Source: Mesorhabditis belari | Lineage: Eukaryota; Nematoda; Chromadorea; Rhabditida; Rhabditidae | Direction of reading: 5' to 3' | Assembly (NCBI GenBank): GCA_958450365.1 | Contig: CAUEEP010000869.1 | Coordinates: forward strand, 310,001-374,000 | DNA: 64,000 bases | In this document: positions 1 to 18,100 of the stretch, piece by piece | Numbering within the stretch: the stretch's first letter is position 1 | Layout: each line of letters starts with the position of its first letter | Notes under the pieces: model-generated | Told to the model about the DNA's origin: nothing | The model's database searches: none | What the model saw: the letters and a program-made list of their open reading frames with translations, nothing else | Translations under genes and position numbers: made by a program

Positions 1-50
1 AAAATGCCTTTTGGGGAGTGTTGAGTGCGCTAGAAAGGGTACGTTTGCAA

Positions 51-182
51 GGCTCAGGCTTAGGCTTAGGCTTAGGCTTAGGCTTAGGCTTAGGCTTAGG
101 CTTAGGCTTAGGCTTAGGCTTAGGCTTAGGCTTAGGCTTAGGCTTAGGCTTAGGCTTACTCTCAGGCTCAAGCTTAGGCTTT
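51..182 (+). repeat. Interstitial telomere array, TTAGGC strand
   Basis: About seventeen perfect TTAGGC units in tandem, with edge variants (CTCAGGC, AGCTTAGGC). TTAGGC is the nematode telomere unit. In an intron of the vab-19 gene. Confidence 0.9.
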
Positions 183-235
183 ATCTTTTTAAGAGAATCA
201 CCGAAAAATCTCAAAGAATCAGTTTTTAGCAAGAC

Positions 236-337
236 TGAGCCCAAGCCTAGGCCCAAGCCTAAGCCTAAGCCTAAGCTTAAGCCTAAGCCTAAGCTTAGGC
301 CTACCTTTAAGCCTACCCTTAAGCCTAAGCCTAAGCC
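236..337 (-). repeat. Interstitial telomere array, opposite orientation
   Basis: GCCTAA units with GCCCAA, GCTTAA and ACCTTTAA variants, facing the array at 51-182 across a 50-bp gap. More degenerate than its neighbour. Confidence 0.8.
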
Positions 338-339
338 AG

Positions 340-667
340 ATTTGAGCACAAAGTACAATTCAGAGAATGTTTCGATTCCTTTGATGAACTTGATTTAAAA
401 TGTTGATTTTTCCAAATGCTCCTTTGTACATCACGAGGGTTTTCATGAATTATGAAAATCTGAAAACGAGTGAATCAAACGGTGAACAAATTCCGAATGA
501 TGGAGGGTATTTCTCGGCTGAGGAGGTCATTCAAAAGTCCACAAATTTGCGTTTAAATCTATTTAAATCTATTTAAATCTATTTAAATCTATCTAACATA
601 TCTACAAAAAAACAAATCTAAATCTAAAACCTAAGCTTGGCATACTGTATAATTTGTTTATCTTTAG
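340..667. other. Intron segment with the second half of the paired motif
   Basis: 342-357 is GAGCACAAAGTACA with flanks, the partner of the block at 21-50. 550-595 has four ATCTATTTAA units. Nothing else seen before the exon at 668. Confidence 0.5.
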
Positions 668-6160
<5,493 letters not shown>

Positions 6161-6186
6161 GAAAATTTCTTCACTAATTCTAAGTA

Positions 6187-6385
6187 ATCTAGTGTACTTT
6201 GTGCTCAATTTCTCTAAACGCATCCTTTCTGGCGTCTTCGTTTTCCCGTAAAAGTTTTCTGAGAGATTTCAGTGCGCTAGAAAGATTTTGTTTACAATTT
6301 AACCACGAGAAAGCCTTTGATTTGTTTTCAAGTGTACTTTGTGCTTAGAAATTGTAAACGCATCTTTTCTAGTGCACTGAATCGT
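6187..6385. repeat. Two copies of the paired dispersed motif, facing each other
   Basis: 6270-6300 reads TCAGTGCGCTAGAAAGATTT and TTTACAA; 6330-6383 reads GTGTACTTTGTGCTTAG, TGTAAACGCATCTTTTC and TAGTGCACTGAAT, the same in reverse complement. A half-copy lies at 6190-6230. Just 3' of the vab-19 stop. Confidence 0.65.
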
Positions 6386-6904
6386 GGAAGGAAAAGGCTG
6401 AAGGAAAAGCGCAGAGAGGAGAAAGGAGAAGCCATAAAAAGTGCCTTTTTTTTTGCATAGAGCCTAAGCCTGAGCCTGAGCCTGAGCATCAAGTACACGA
6501 TGTAGCCAAGAGTGGTTAGTGCTTTCGTCTCTCAATCTAAACGATTCAAACGATCTAAGCTCGATTGCTGACCTGTCTTTTCCTCTATTTTCTGCTCAAT
6601 TGCTACCAAACTTGCCTTCCAACTCGTTTCAAATTTCGTTCAATTCTTTTTTTTTCCAATTTCTTTCCAATCTTTTTCCAATTTCTTTCGAATTTCCCCA
6701 AAAAATGACCTCTCTTTCTGTACATTTATGAAATTTTTCTGAAAAAAATCACCTGTGATTATGAAAATTTTACAGAATTTATCAATTTTATTAATTTTCT
6801 AATGTTATTTTACGAGTATTCGTTTGAAAATGAAATTTTTTTTTCAAAAAAAGGAAAAAAATAGACTTTATCGCAAAGAAAACGGGAAAAATGAGGAAAA
6901 ACAT

Positions 6905-7030
6905 GGCAAGAATGATGCAAGAGATTTGAAATAAAGAAATAAATAAATAAAGAAATAAAGAAATAAAGAAATAAAGAAATAAAGAAATAAAGAAATAAAG
7001 AATAAATAAAAAATAAAGAAAAAAGATTTG
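6905..7030. repeat. AAATAAAG tandem repeat
   Basis: Simple repeat of GAAATAAAGAAATAAA. 6386-6904 is AT-rich with no gene seen. Confidence 0.8.
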
Positions 7031-7309
7031 TATTTCTAATAAGTATTTCTAGGAAGCTGAATACCAATAAATTAGTGAGTACAGAAGCGGAAAATGATCG
7101 ATTTCGATTCTTTTTTTCGATTGCAGAAGCGCAAAATGCTTGATTAGGGCTAAAATGAACATTTCGGAATCGATCTCTGGAACCTGGAAAAACCCTGTAT
7201 GCTATTTTTCGCCTTAAAGCTTATCTGCTTACTTCGAAAGAGTCAAAAGAAAATCCAGGGTTAATCTTTGGTATTCTTTGTGCTTTCCACAACCGCTTGC
7301 CTTTCGGTA

Positions 7310-7745
7310 CATCAAACTTGGGTAATTAAACCGGCATCGGGAAGTCCCCGGCCGACTCCACCCGGCCCAATGTGCCAGATGTCGCTTTTTCCTACGAGCG
7401 ACAGGGAAAGAGCGCACAGATCTCGATTGATCAAGGCGTAATTACGGTGCGTTCTTTCCATGTCGTTCGTAAGAAAAAGTGGAGTCTGGCACACTGGCCA
7501 GGCTAATGGCTACATCAAACTTGGGTAATTAAACCGGCATTGGGAAGTCCCCGGCCGACTCCACCCGGCCCAATGTGCCAGAAGCCGCTTTTTCCTACGA
7601 GCGACAGGGAAAGAGCGCACAGATCTCGATTGATCACGGTGCGTTCTTTCCATGTCGTTCGTAAGAAAAAGCGTGGTCTGGCACACTGGCCAGGCTAATG
7701 GGAGCCGCAAGTGCCCGTCGCTTGGTTCAATTACCCAAGTTTCTT
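7310..7745. mobile_element. Two tandem foldback elements (CTTGGGTAATT family)
   Basis: Two further palindromic units, about 7312-7505 and 7510-7740, start with ACTTGGGTAATTAAACCGGC. They lie in the intergenic gap between the vab-19 and plc-3 3' ends. The second unit keeps both termini; the first lacks its right end. Confidence 0.75.
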
Positions 7746-8399
7746 TTCTGTAAGAAAGCAAACGATTGTCAAAAAAACCATAAAAAGCACCGCTTCTGAA
7801 CTCGCTTTCTTCAACAGAAGACAAAAAAAAATTGGTGTTGTAACTGACGTTTAGCACACATTTTGGCGTTCACATTTCTTTTTTTTTTAAGGCAATACTT
7901 TTTCGGCCAACTTAAAGATCATTCGATGTAAAGAAGAAGAAGGAAAATAGAGATAAAATTGCACTAAAAATTGAGGTGAAAATGTAAATCAAAGAAGGAG
8001 AAAATTTAAACCTAAATTTTCTATAGAAAACTTTGCTTTTTTTTGCACAAAAATGGGGAAAATTAAAGCTGGAATTGATTCGTTTTCGATGGAATTGATT
8101 TCAAATTTCCAAAAACTCTATTTTGATTTGAAAAAGCGAAGAAGCCGTCGGCCTTTCGGTTTCCCTTCTTTCGAGTTTCCTGAATTTTTGCGATCCGGTG
8201 GAATGGCGTGGCTGTCACTTCTGAAAATCGTTTATTTTAGGGAATCGAGTGTACTTAGTGCTTTTAAACATTGCCTATCTGGTGCACTCAATTCTTTAAG
8301 CATTTCTAGAGTTCAGAAATATCAGCTAGAAGCTTGGGTTTATCATTTTAGACGAATCTTTAAGACTCTTTAAAGAATTCATTTTGAATTTTTTGATTT
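7746..8399. other. Intergenic stretch without a gene
   Basis: AT-rich. 8246-8300 holds a paired dispersed motif copy (GAGTGTACTTAGTGCTTTTA, then CTGGTGCACTCAATTC). An open frame of 106 codons at 8053 has no recognisable features and I treat it as chance. Confidence 0.4.
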
Positions 8400-8810
8400 A
8401 CAATTAATCCTACAATCAACCGTTGTACCGTAACCCAATCATAGCCTTAACCCTACAATCAGACGTTCTACTGTAACCCAAAGGTAGCCTTAACTCTACA
8501 ATCAACCGTCTCTACCGTAACCCAAAGATAGCCTTAACCCTACAATCAGACTGTCTCTACCGTAACCCAATCATAGCCTTAACCCTACAATCAACCGCCT
8601 CTACCGTAACCCAATAATAGCCTTAACCCTACAATCAACCGTCTCTACCGTAACCCAAAGATAGCCTTAACCCTACAATCAACCGCCTCTACCGTAACCC
8701 AAAGATAGCCTTAACCCTACAATCAACCGCCTCTACCGTAACCCAAAGATAGCCTTAACCCTACAATCAACCGCCTCTACCGTAACCCAATCATAGCCTT
8801 AACCCTGTCT
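8400..8810. repeat. Minisatellite, units of about 46 bp
   Basis: Nine copies of CTACAATCAACCGTCTCTAC plus CGTAACCCAAAGATAGCCTTAA, small variants. Between the convergent vab-19 and plc-3 genes. Confidence 0.85.
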
Positions 8811-9134
8811 GATTAAAAGATAAAGCAATTAAAAGGTTGCGAGATATTTGATATTGATAAAAATATGCCATTTATCAATCCAACTTTAAACTCAAATATC
8901 TTCCTATTGGTTTGTTCAATTTTAATAGTTTTTGTACCAATCGACAGAGAAAGACTTGGCGCATTTAATGATATATAAAAATATTGAAATTCGAAAGTTC
9001 CAACACTAAGATATTTGAGCTCAAAGTTGGGAATCAAATATCCGATCACCGATCAATATTAGGAGTACTGTAGCATCTAGAAAGGGTTTACCTACTTCAT
9101 AACACTGTTTTTTGCAACAAATAGAAGTATAAAC

Positions 9135-12100
9135 TCACTCATTACTATCCATGCTTTCACTTCTCGTGATGCTTTCCGTGGTGAAAGTCGCTTTTCGAGC
9201 GTTGACGAAAGCGGGTGGGGTGACTGGAGTCAACGGACTTTGGGGGATGTTTGGGGCGTCCATTGATGGGAAACTTCTGTAAATTTCAGTATTATATGTT
9301 ACGATAGAATCCGATAGGATCGATCAAATGATAGGATTGGATTCTATCGTTAGAAGCCGATTCTATCGTTAGAATCCGATTCTATCGTTAGAATCCGATC
9401 ACAAATTGTCTTGTGGCCGAATTTTGCCAAATTCTGTCGACATTCTGACGAGAGAACGCGATTCTGACGATAGAATTCGATTCTTTTGTAATCTTTATAT
9501 CAAATAGATCTTAAGAATCATTTCTTAAGCTGCTTAAGAAGCTTAAGAAGATCTAAGCGTTAATTGGGCTAAATTTCAGTAATGCAAACACCGCAAATAC
9601 TTTTTGTTGACTTTTTGACAGAAGTTGACGATTAGAGAGTGGAAAAGTTGCTTGAGAAAATACTTTGTCTGAACTGAAGTGAACTCAAGTTTTGTCGAAT
9701 CCGATTCAATAATAAAATGCTAATTTTTTAGGGATATAATCGGATTCTATCTATATTATTTATAAAAAAAAAAGAAAAGAAAGAAGAGGAAGAAAGAAAT
9801 GAAATAACCAACTACGATAGACAATGACGACGATTTTGTTCAGTTAACTAGTTTAAAAGTCTAAAGAAATGCTAAAGAAAAGGTTAAGAAAGGAAAGGAT
9901 AAGAAAGGAAAGGATAAGAAAGGAAAGGATAAGAAAGGAAAGGATAAGAAAGGAAAGGATAAGAAAGACAAGCTTAACAAAGACAAGCTTAACAAAGAAA
10001 ACCTTAACAAAGAAAAGCTTAAGAAAAGGTTTTCTTTAAAAACTAACCTCTCATGCGACAATGACGTTGATTTTGCATTGGAAATTGCCCGCGACGGTGT
10101 TCGAGCGCCAGCGAAAACCGAGCGATTTGCCTGTAAATTCTTATATTATATTATATTCTATTTTATTATATTCTATTCAAATTCTAAAAATTATAAGATA
10201 CAAATTTCGATTTAAATTTAAGTTACCTGTAAAATCTCATGAGCTGAGCTGATCGTTTTCCCCGGATCACCTTGTGGCGTGATCTTGACCAAGACTAAAA
10301 GCGAGCTTAACTCAAGATCCTCACTGAACTGATTCCGAAGAGGCACCGAGCGATAGCCTGCAAAAAAAATAGCATAATAAGCATAATAATACTCAACGAT
10401 TCAAGTAGAATATCAAAAAAATATGTTTATTTTATTATCGAAAGCTTTCATCTTCTAAATTCTTACCAGTTCGGATGGAATCGAGCGGAAAAACCGCTTG
10501 TCCGATGAAAGGATCCGTTTTTGGGCCCACAAAATCCCCGTCTTCAACCTGAATTCGATTGTGATTTTAGTAAAGAAAGAAAGAAAGAGATTTTCCATTC
10601 TTTTATAGAAGGGTTCAACGTTGACGTTGACGTTGACGACAATGCCTTTTTTTACACAAACAATCGCATGGGACAACGTTATTTTTTTGTCACCATCAGG
10701 TGACAATGTCCCAGGCGAACGAATATGTGTCAGACAGCATCAGTTGACAATGTCGTCAACATGTTAACAGAGCTATTTAACAGACCCGCCGCTGTTATAA
10801 GCTGTTATAAGTCCCTTAGAAGCACGGCTATCCACCATAGCTCAGTGGTAAAGCCTGGAAACCGGATCGATCCAATGAATCCCCGAGTTCGATCCCGGAT
10901 GGGCATAAATGACTCCTTTTGAGAGCAGAACTTTACTTTAAAGAAGCAGACGTTAATCTGACGTTAATTGACTTTACAGAAGCAGACGCAGGCAAACTTG
11001 GGTAATTAAACCGAGCAGGAGGCCTTTCCGGCTGCATTTATCTTAACCAGTGTGCCAGACATCGATTTTTTCGATAAGCAAGAGAGAAAGAACGCACGAT
11101 CTTCGTTCCCTGGTGCGTTCTTTCCTGTCGCTCTAAAAAAGCGCTTAAAAAAGCGGCGTCTGGTACACTGCTCCAGGTAAAAGCGGCCAGGAACGCTGGT
11201 TTAATTACCCAAATTGATCTGATACCAAATCTGATCAAAGCTTTAATCCAGATTCAGGTCTTTACCAGCTCTAGATTCAAAAATCGATTCAATAAGAGTG
11301 TTGATTTCTATTTTTCGTACATTTCTTTTATGTACTAAAACGTAGCCTTGAGCCCGAGCCTCTTTAACGTAGCCTCTTTTACTAAAGACCCACCAAGAAT
11401 CGTAGCAGCGCCACTTCGGGACAATGAACATTGAAATCAAACGTTTCTTTCCAAATCGGATTTAAACCGTTCGAAGCTGAAATTTCGACAAAAAAAATGA
11501 GATTTCACTAAATAAGATTCCCTAAATAAGATTCTCTTCATTTCTTCAAATTTCTCCAAACAAAAAAAAGATCTTCTCAACTCACTAGCCGTCCTTGTCT
11601 TAAAAGTGGCATTGTCACAGTCAAGTCCGACAACTTCTACTTCAACATACGGTGAGCAAATACCCTAAAAATTGTCGATAAAGCTCGAGAAAGTGATCTA
11701 AAGTGATCAAAAAGGTAAAAAGGAAAGCTAAAGGCTAAAAAGGAAAGGCCTAAACCCAGAAATTAAACAGAAAATATAGGATTTTTAAGGAAAAATTTTT
11801 AATTAAAAGATTCCCATCGATAAGATGAGCCCTTTGCGCGGAAAGATCTTCGAAAAGGCTGAATTGGGAATCAATTTGCATAAATTATAAGAAATAATAT
11901 AGAGAAAAAGCTTTTTAAAGCTTTAAAGTCGATTCTCACAATTTTCTTACCTTATTTTTGTCTTTTCTTGAAAGATGTCGTCCGCCAACCACCGTTACAG
12001 AGAGGCTGATCGGGCTCGATGTTTGCACCTAAGAATTCCTTGCATTCATGATATCATAATCGAGAATCGATTCCAAGATGAATACGAATAAATATTATAC

Positions 12101-15100
12101 TTAAAACTAGCTAGTAACTGGGTAAGAAATGGTTTTTTTACTCGAAAATCCGGATAATAAATGACTTTTTCTCCGAAATCCGACTCTTTTCATTGTGAAA
12201 GATGTAAACCCTAAGAAAATTCGATTTTTGAGACTTTTCTTGGGCTAATGGGTTAAAATAAACTCGACCAAACGATTCCTTGGCCCCGAAAACCCCCAGG
12301 TACTGATTTTTAGCTCTAAATCTGATCTGGGAGCCATTTACAGAACAAAACAAAATCCCTGCGTGACTAGAGATGGGTTCTTTGTGCGCGAGCACAATCG
12401 CTCGCTTTCTGGCACATCGTCTTGATACATAGCTGTGTCCTTTCGGATCCGTCAAGTGAAGCGGCGGGTCTTTTTTCATCGCTGCAGACCTGGCTATGCC
12501 AAAGTCCCTGATTGAATATCTTTAGATGGACGACCTTTGCCGTTGTTGATAGCGTGCCGGTCTATCGCCCATACGATCCAGGTTCGATCTCCCCTTTACG
12601 ACTCGGTTTGTGCTTTTGAAAAAATTCAAAAAACGGACAACTACATTTAATTCCCTATTCAACACCGCAAAAATCATTGGAAACGGTCCTCTGGGGGCTG
12701 GGGAGTAGCTCGCACAGACAGACAGACATACTCGGACGTCGGACGTCCATCTCTGAGTCGGACGTCCGTTTCAGAGGAGAATGAATCTCCTCAGATTCGG
12801 ACGTCCGGATCGGAGATGGACGTCTCCTCAGGTTCGGACGTCCGGATCGGAGATGGACGTCTCCTCAGGTTCGGACGTCCGGATCGGAGATGGACGTCTC
12901 CTCAGGTTCGGACGTAACATATATATTAGGTGTGTGAAAAGGTAATCCACGTTTTTTATTTTTATTTTGTTTAAATAAATATATCTAAACAATTTTTAAT
13001 TTTTTGTTAACGATATATATATCGTTTAAAAGCTTATTTTTTCCTCTTTCGAATGACATACTTATTTTGTTAAAAGGACGACAATAAACTACTTTCATTT
13101 TAGTTTGAAAATGGTATACACAAGTGTCGTTATTCGGTCAAATTTGCTTTATGAGTTCAAAAATGGGTTGAAAGCTGCGGAGGCTGCACGTCGAATTCGG
13201 AATGCGTTTGGCGAAGACGCCGTTACTGATGATACCGCTAGGTTTTGGTTCCAACGATTCAAAGGTGGTAATGAAAGCCTAGAAGATGAACCACGTGGCG
13301 GTCGCCCTGAGACCTGTCCGGATGACCAAATAAGATGCTGTCTTCTCGAAAACCCTCGTTCAACCTCTTCAGAAATAGGCCTTACATTAAATTGTGATGG
13401 GTCAACCGTAAGGAAACGCTTGAATGCCATGAATTTTATCAAAAAGTTGGACAAATGGATACCGCATAAATGTTAAAAACGTGGATTACTTTTTCACACA
13501 CCTAATAGTATAAAGGGACTGGGATTTTTGCGATAAAGGGGACGTCTCAGTCCCTTCAATCAATTCCAGATCTAACTGACCTTTTCCGCTTGCAATGGAT
13601 CATAATTCGGGTCGATCATGTAAGCCGGCTTGAGTACATATCCGCATTGGCCGTTCGCGAGGAATTTCCCTTGATTCAACTGCATCGGCCGGTCACCAGT
13701 CTGATAGTTGAGGGCAACCTAGAGACAAATTATATTCTATTATATTCTATGCAGTAAGTATTCTCTAAAGAATAATAGAAAAGCTACCATATGACAAGCG
13801 GCATTCCACATTGGAACCGGATTGAAGTTGGCCGATGTGATTCGAGAGCCTAACGGGTAAACACGTGTGATTTGACGAATGTTGAACGTGATTAAACCCT
13901 GAATTTTGCTTTAAATGACTTGTTTATTTATAGTTTAAATATTATTGTTAAAATTGATTCTAAATCTAAACCTAAATGTAATAAAGAAGCTAAGAAAGAT
14001 AGAGATTTTTTTTCCTTAAAGATCAAAGACGATAAGTCTATTGGAAGCAATCCTTTTATATTTAGTTTAAAAGTCAAAACTATGATGGCTTAGACTAGCC
14101 TAGACTTGCCTGGATGACCTAGACTTGCCTGGATAGCCTAGACTAGCCTGGATGGCCTAGACTAGCCTGGATGGCCTAGACTAGCCTGGATGACCTAGAC
14201 TAGCCTGGATAGCCTAGACTAGCCTGGATGGCCTAGACTAGCCTAGATGACCTAGACTAGCCTGGATGGCCTAGACTAGCCTGGATGGCCTAGACTAGCC
14301 TAGATGACCTAGACTAGCCTGGATGGCCTAGACTAGCCTGGATGGCCTAGACTAGCCTGGACAACCCAGTCTAGCCTAGCCTGGTTGACCTAGACTAGTT
14401 CTATGTCACAATACCTTTAGAATTAAGTGAATTTTAAGAAATTCTATTTAAGAAATAACCTTTTCAAGTAACTTTTCAAGTTTTGCTTCGACGAAAGAGC
14501 ACATTTCCCAGAAATTCCCGTGTCCAACTCGTTCTGGATTGAATGGAACAGCCTAAAATTCAAATATTTGAAAGCTAACCAGTTCCCAAACAGCTTTATA
14601 TTCAGAAGTTGCAAATAAGCTGAAAAAAAAGCTCTAAAACGCTAAAACGCTAAAAAAAAGCTAACAGAACTCAACATAGCCATTCAGATCTTTCCAATGG
14701 ATTACATTCTAAGATGTATAAGGGCTTAAGTTACATTTATAATATAGTACAAACAATAAACAAGCACAATCCTTAAACTCTAAAGATTAGAAAGGAAAAA
14801 ACTGGAAAAAAGAAACGACTGGATCAAAACGTGGGATCGAACCCTCGAGCTTCCGACCAAGAGACAAGGTTCTTAGCCAGTCGGCCACCAACTGCTCTTT
14901 GCTTACCTGACAATAGACGACCAAATTCGAAAGCTCTGACGCGATCCTCGCCGTTTTCTCTTTTGTTCTCAATAGAGAGATTTTGTCGTTCACCGATCGT
15001 GTCAACTCCCATAGTTGATTTTGCCAATCGTCTGCATCTTCTAAGCCTGAAATGAACGGATTTCAATTTGATTCTAATTTCATTTCATTTAATAGCTTCT

Positions 15101-18100
15101 AATTTATCATTTAAACTCAAAAATGCCCAACTGTTTGCCGCTAAACACCACGATTGTCCACTCCAATGATCACCAGCTTGTTGAATTCGCATCGAGTACG
15201 GTCTTTCGGATTCACCATGTGGGATCTAGAGTTGGATTTGGAGAAAAAGAGAATGCCTAAGCCTAAACCAAGTCTAAACCAAGCCTAAGCTTAAGTCTAA
15301 GCCTAAGCCTAAGCCTAAGCCTGAGCCTAAGCCTGAGCCTAAGCCTAAACCTAAGCCTAAGCTAAAGCCTAAGGTTAAGCCTAAGGTTAAGCCTAAGCTT
15401 AAGTCTAAGTCTAAGTCTAAACCAAGCCTAAGGCTAAGCCTAAGCGTAAGCCTAAGGTTAAGCCTAAGTCTAAGCCTAACTCAAACCCAAATAGACTTAG
15501 TGCGAGGCGCTAGCTGCTAGCCTTTGCACTAAGTCCAAGCCTAAACCTAAGCCTAAACTTGTCATTTGTTTAACCTAAAGATCGAATATTCTTTAATTTT
15601 CTTTAATTTTCTTTAAATTCTTCTTCTTCTTCTTCTTCTTTCTCTAAGACTGAATTTCCTTAATTCTTTAATTGAGCAGAACTTGAATTAATTTGTTTTC
15701 AAAAAACTTGGCTTTTATGTAAACCTTTGTAACCTTACCTTTGTAACAATTGTACCCGCTAATTCAATCGTTGCATATTGTGATTCACCACCGTTTTCTT
15801 TCTGATTTTTTTGTGGAAGAATCTCTTGAACGTAAGCTGGCGGAAACCAACCAGTTGTGGCACCGTATCTAAACTGTTTATCATACAAAGATCATTAATT
15901 TCTTCTTTTGTATAACTTTTAAAGAAACTTGACACTTACCTTCCACGCCAGAAATTCTCCTCTTTCCGCAAAACAGTGATGATTGCATTGACGGGAAAGG
16001 AAAGCTCGTCGTCACGAACAGCTTTGTACGGTCGAAGGGCGCGAGCTTGAACCTGGAAAATGGATTTGAAGCTAGATAATGAAGCTAGATAATGAAGCTA
16101 GATAATGAAGCTAGATAATGAAGAGTTTCACTCAAAAAAACCTATCTTCATGAAAACCCAATCTTCTTAAAAGATAAAAGCATAAAACGTTTTGTATATA
16201 GTTAAATTTTTAGAGAAATTGGTTAAATTTTGATAGATTTTTGATGAAATTTTTGATTTTTGATGAGTTTTTGATTTTTGATGAAAAGAAAACGAATTTT
16301 CGCTGTAATTGAACCGAAATTGGACTTAGAAAGATGAAATTGATCTAATTATCTATATAATAATCAAATGAAAGCTTACTTCTTTATCAAGATCTTTCAA
16401 ATCCATATAACAACCAGATGCGGCCTCGCCTTGTTCCATTGAAGCATACTGGCCAATGTCACGCTCGTTCACCTGAATCGATTTGATTTAGAACATCATT
16501 TCCTTCTCTTTCTTCCTGTCTTCCTCTTTCTTCATCTCTTCCCCTCTTCCTCTTTCTACCTCTCTTCTTCTCTTCCTCTCTTCCTCCTTGTATTTCCTCT
16601 TCTCTAGCAACTAGAGACTGAATACTGAACTCTGAAAGAGCTCAATAGTTAACAATGGCTCAATAGTTAGCAATGGCTCAATAGTTAGCAATGGCTCAAT
16701 AGTTAGCAATGGCTCAATAGTTAGCAATGGCTCAATAGTTAGCAATGGCTCATTAGTTAGCAATGGCTCAATAGTTAGCAATGGCTCAGACCTGAGCTCA
16801 ATAGTTAGCAATGGTCAAAAACGATCGAGAGTTCAATCCCCGGAAATCTCTCTCTCTGCTATTCTTTACTTTAAAAATAAACCAAAGCCTATTCTTTAAG
16901 CTAATTATTTAAATCTTACCGGAAATTTCAAGCAAATCCCTCTAACAAAATCCTTATTTGAATAGTATTCGACGATTTGACACAAATTCTCGAAAACCAT
17001 TTGATTAACGATAAAAATTCGACCATCTCTTTTCAAACGATAATGCCAGAACTCGCCGTCAACTCTGAAAGATTCTTTTCAATTCAATTTTTGTAACACA
17101 AAGGCTTTCGTAACGTTAATTGGATGATTGAACGAAAGCTGTGCTAAGTTATGATTTATTAAAAGTACAATGCACCGGGAATAGTGTGTTTACGATAAGA
17201 ACTCACCGCAATGAGAGCACAAAGACTTGGTGATCGGATGAGGAGTGTCGGATGAGGTACGCTCCATCCTCTTTCACGTAATTCAGTAATTCTTCGGCTT
17301 TTCGCTTGTCAGCAGTAGCCGAATACCATCTGAAATTTTAAGCATTCAATTCAATTCAATTTTAGCTCCAATTTAACACAAAGGCTTTCGTAACGTTTAT
17401 GTAAAGCTCTTTCCAACGGACCGGCCGGATGGGTTCGATGGCCGAGTGGCTAAGAGCCCCGTCGACTAATCTGGGATCAAGGGTTCGATCCCAGTTACTA
17501 GACCTTTTCATCTTTTTCAAAAAAATAGGTTAATTGAAGCTTAAAAGTAAGCACTCACGGCATGCTTAGATGTGGCTGTGGCTGTGGGCAAGGCGTAGAC
17601 AACTTCGTCTTAAAATTCGGTGTCACTAGTGGATTTTCGGTGTAATAAGAGATCAACTCGTAGAGAGTGTCCATCACTTTATTGTCCAAGAAGTAGTATT
17701 TCTTTTCGCCTAAAAGTGATCATCGTTAGGAGTACGGTAAGCACGAGGCTACGGTAAGCACAGTACGATGCGATACTAGAGTCTGTAACTAGTCAGTAAC
17801 CGGTAGGCGATCTGTAACCAGTCAGTAACCGGTAGGCAGTCTGTAAACAGACACCGGTAACTTTTCCCGGACCGGTGATGAGTCAAACGTTTCAAACCTT
17901 GTTGCATTTGCGTTTTGATGCGTACATGATGAACTTTGCTTCCATAGAGAAATGATAATGAGTAATCGCCGAGGAAAGTCGTCGATTCGCGAACCAAAAA
18001 TACTCCATCACCCCTAGAGGAAGCCTCAAGGAGACGAGCTTCAGCTGCCTAAATTCTAAGTTTGCGTTAACAATTTGCGTAATGAAACGAGTTTAAAACT

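Noticed and set aside
11..398. Open frames of Leu-Arg or Gly-Leu repeats in the TTAGGC arrays
   Set aside because: Any six-base repeat without a stop is open in three frames; these are telomere-type arrays, not proteins.
8053..8373. 106-codon open frame in the vab-19/plc-3 gap
   Set aside because: No recognisable domain, no splice signals, and it overlaps a paired dispersed motif copy.
12535..12605. Possible tRNA-like sequence with a GGTTCGATCTCC B box
   Set aside because: Only the B box is convincing; no D arm.
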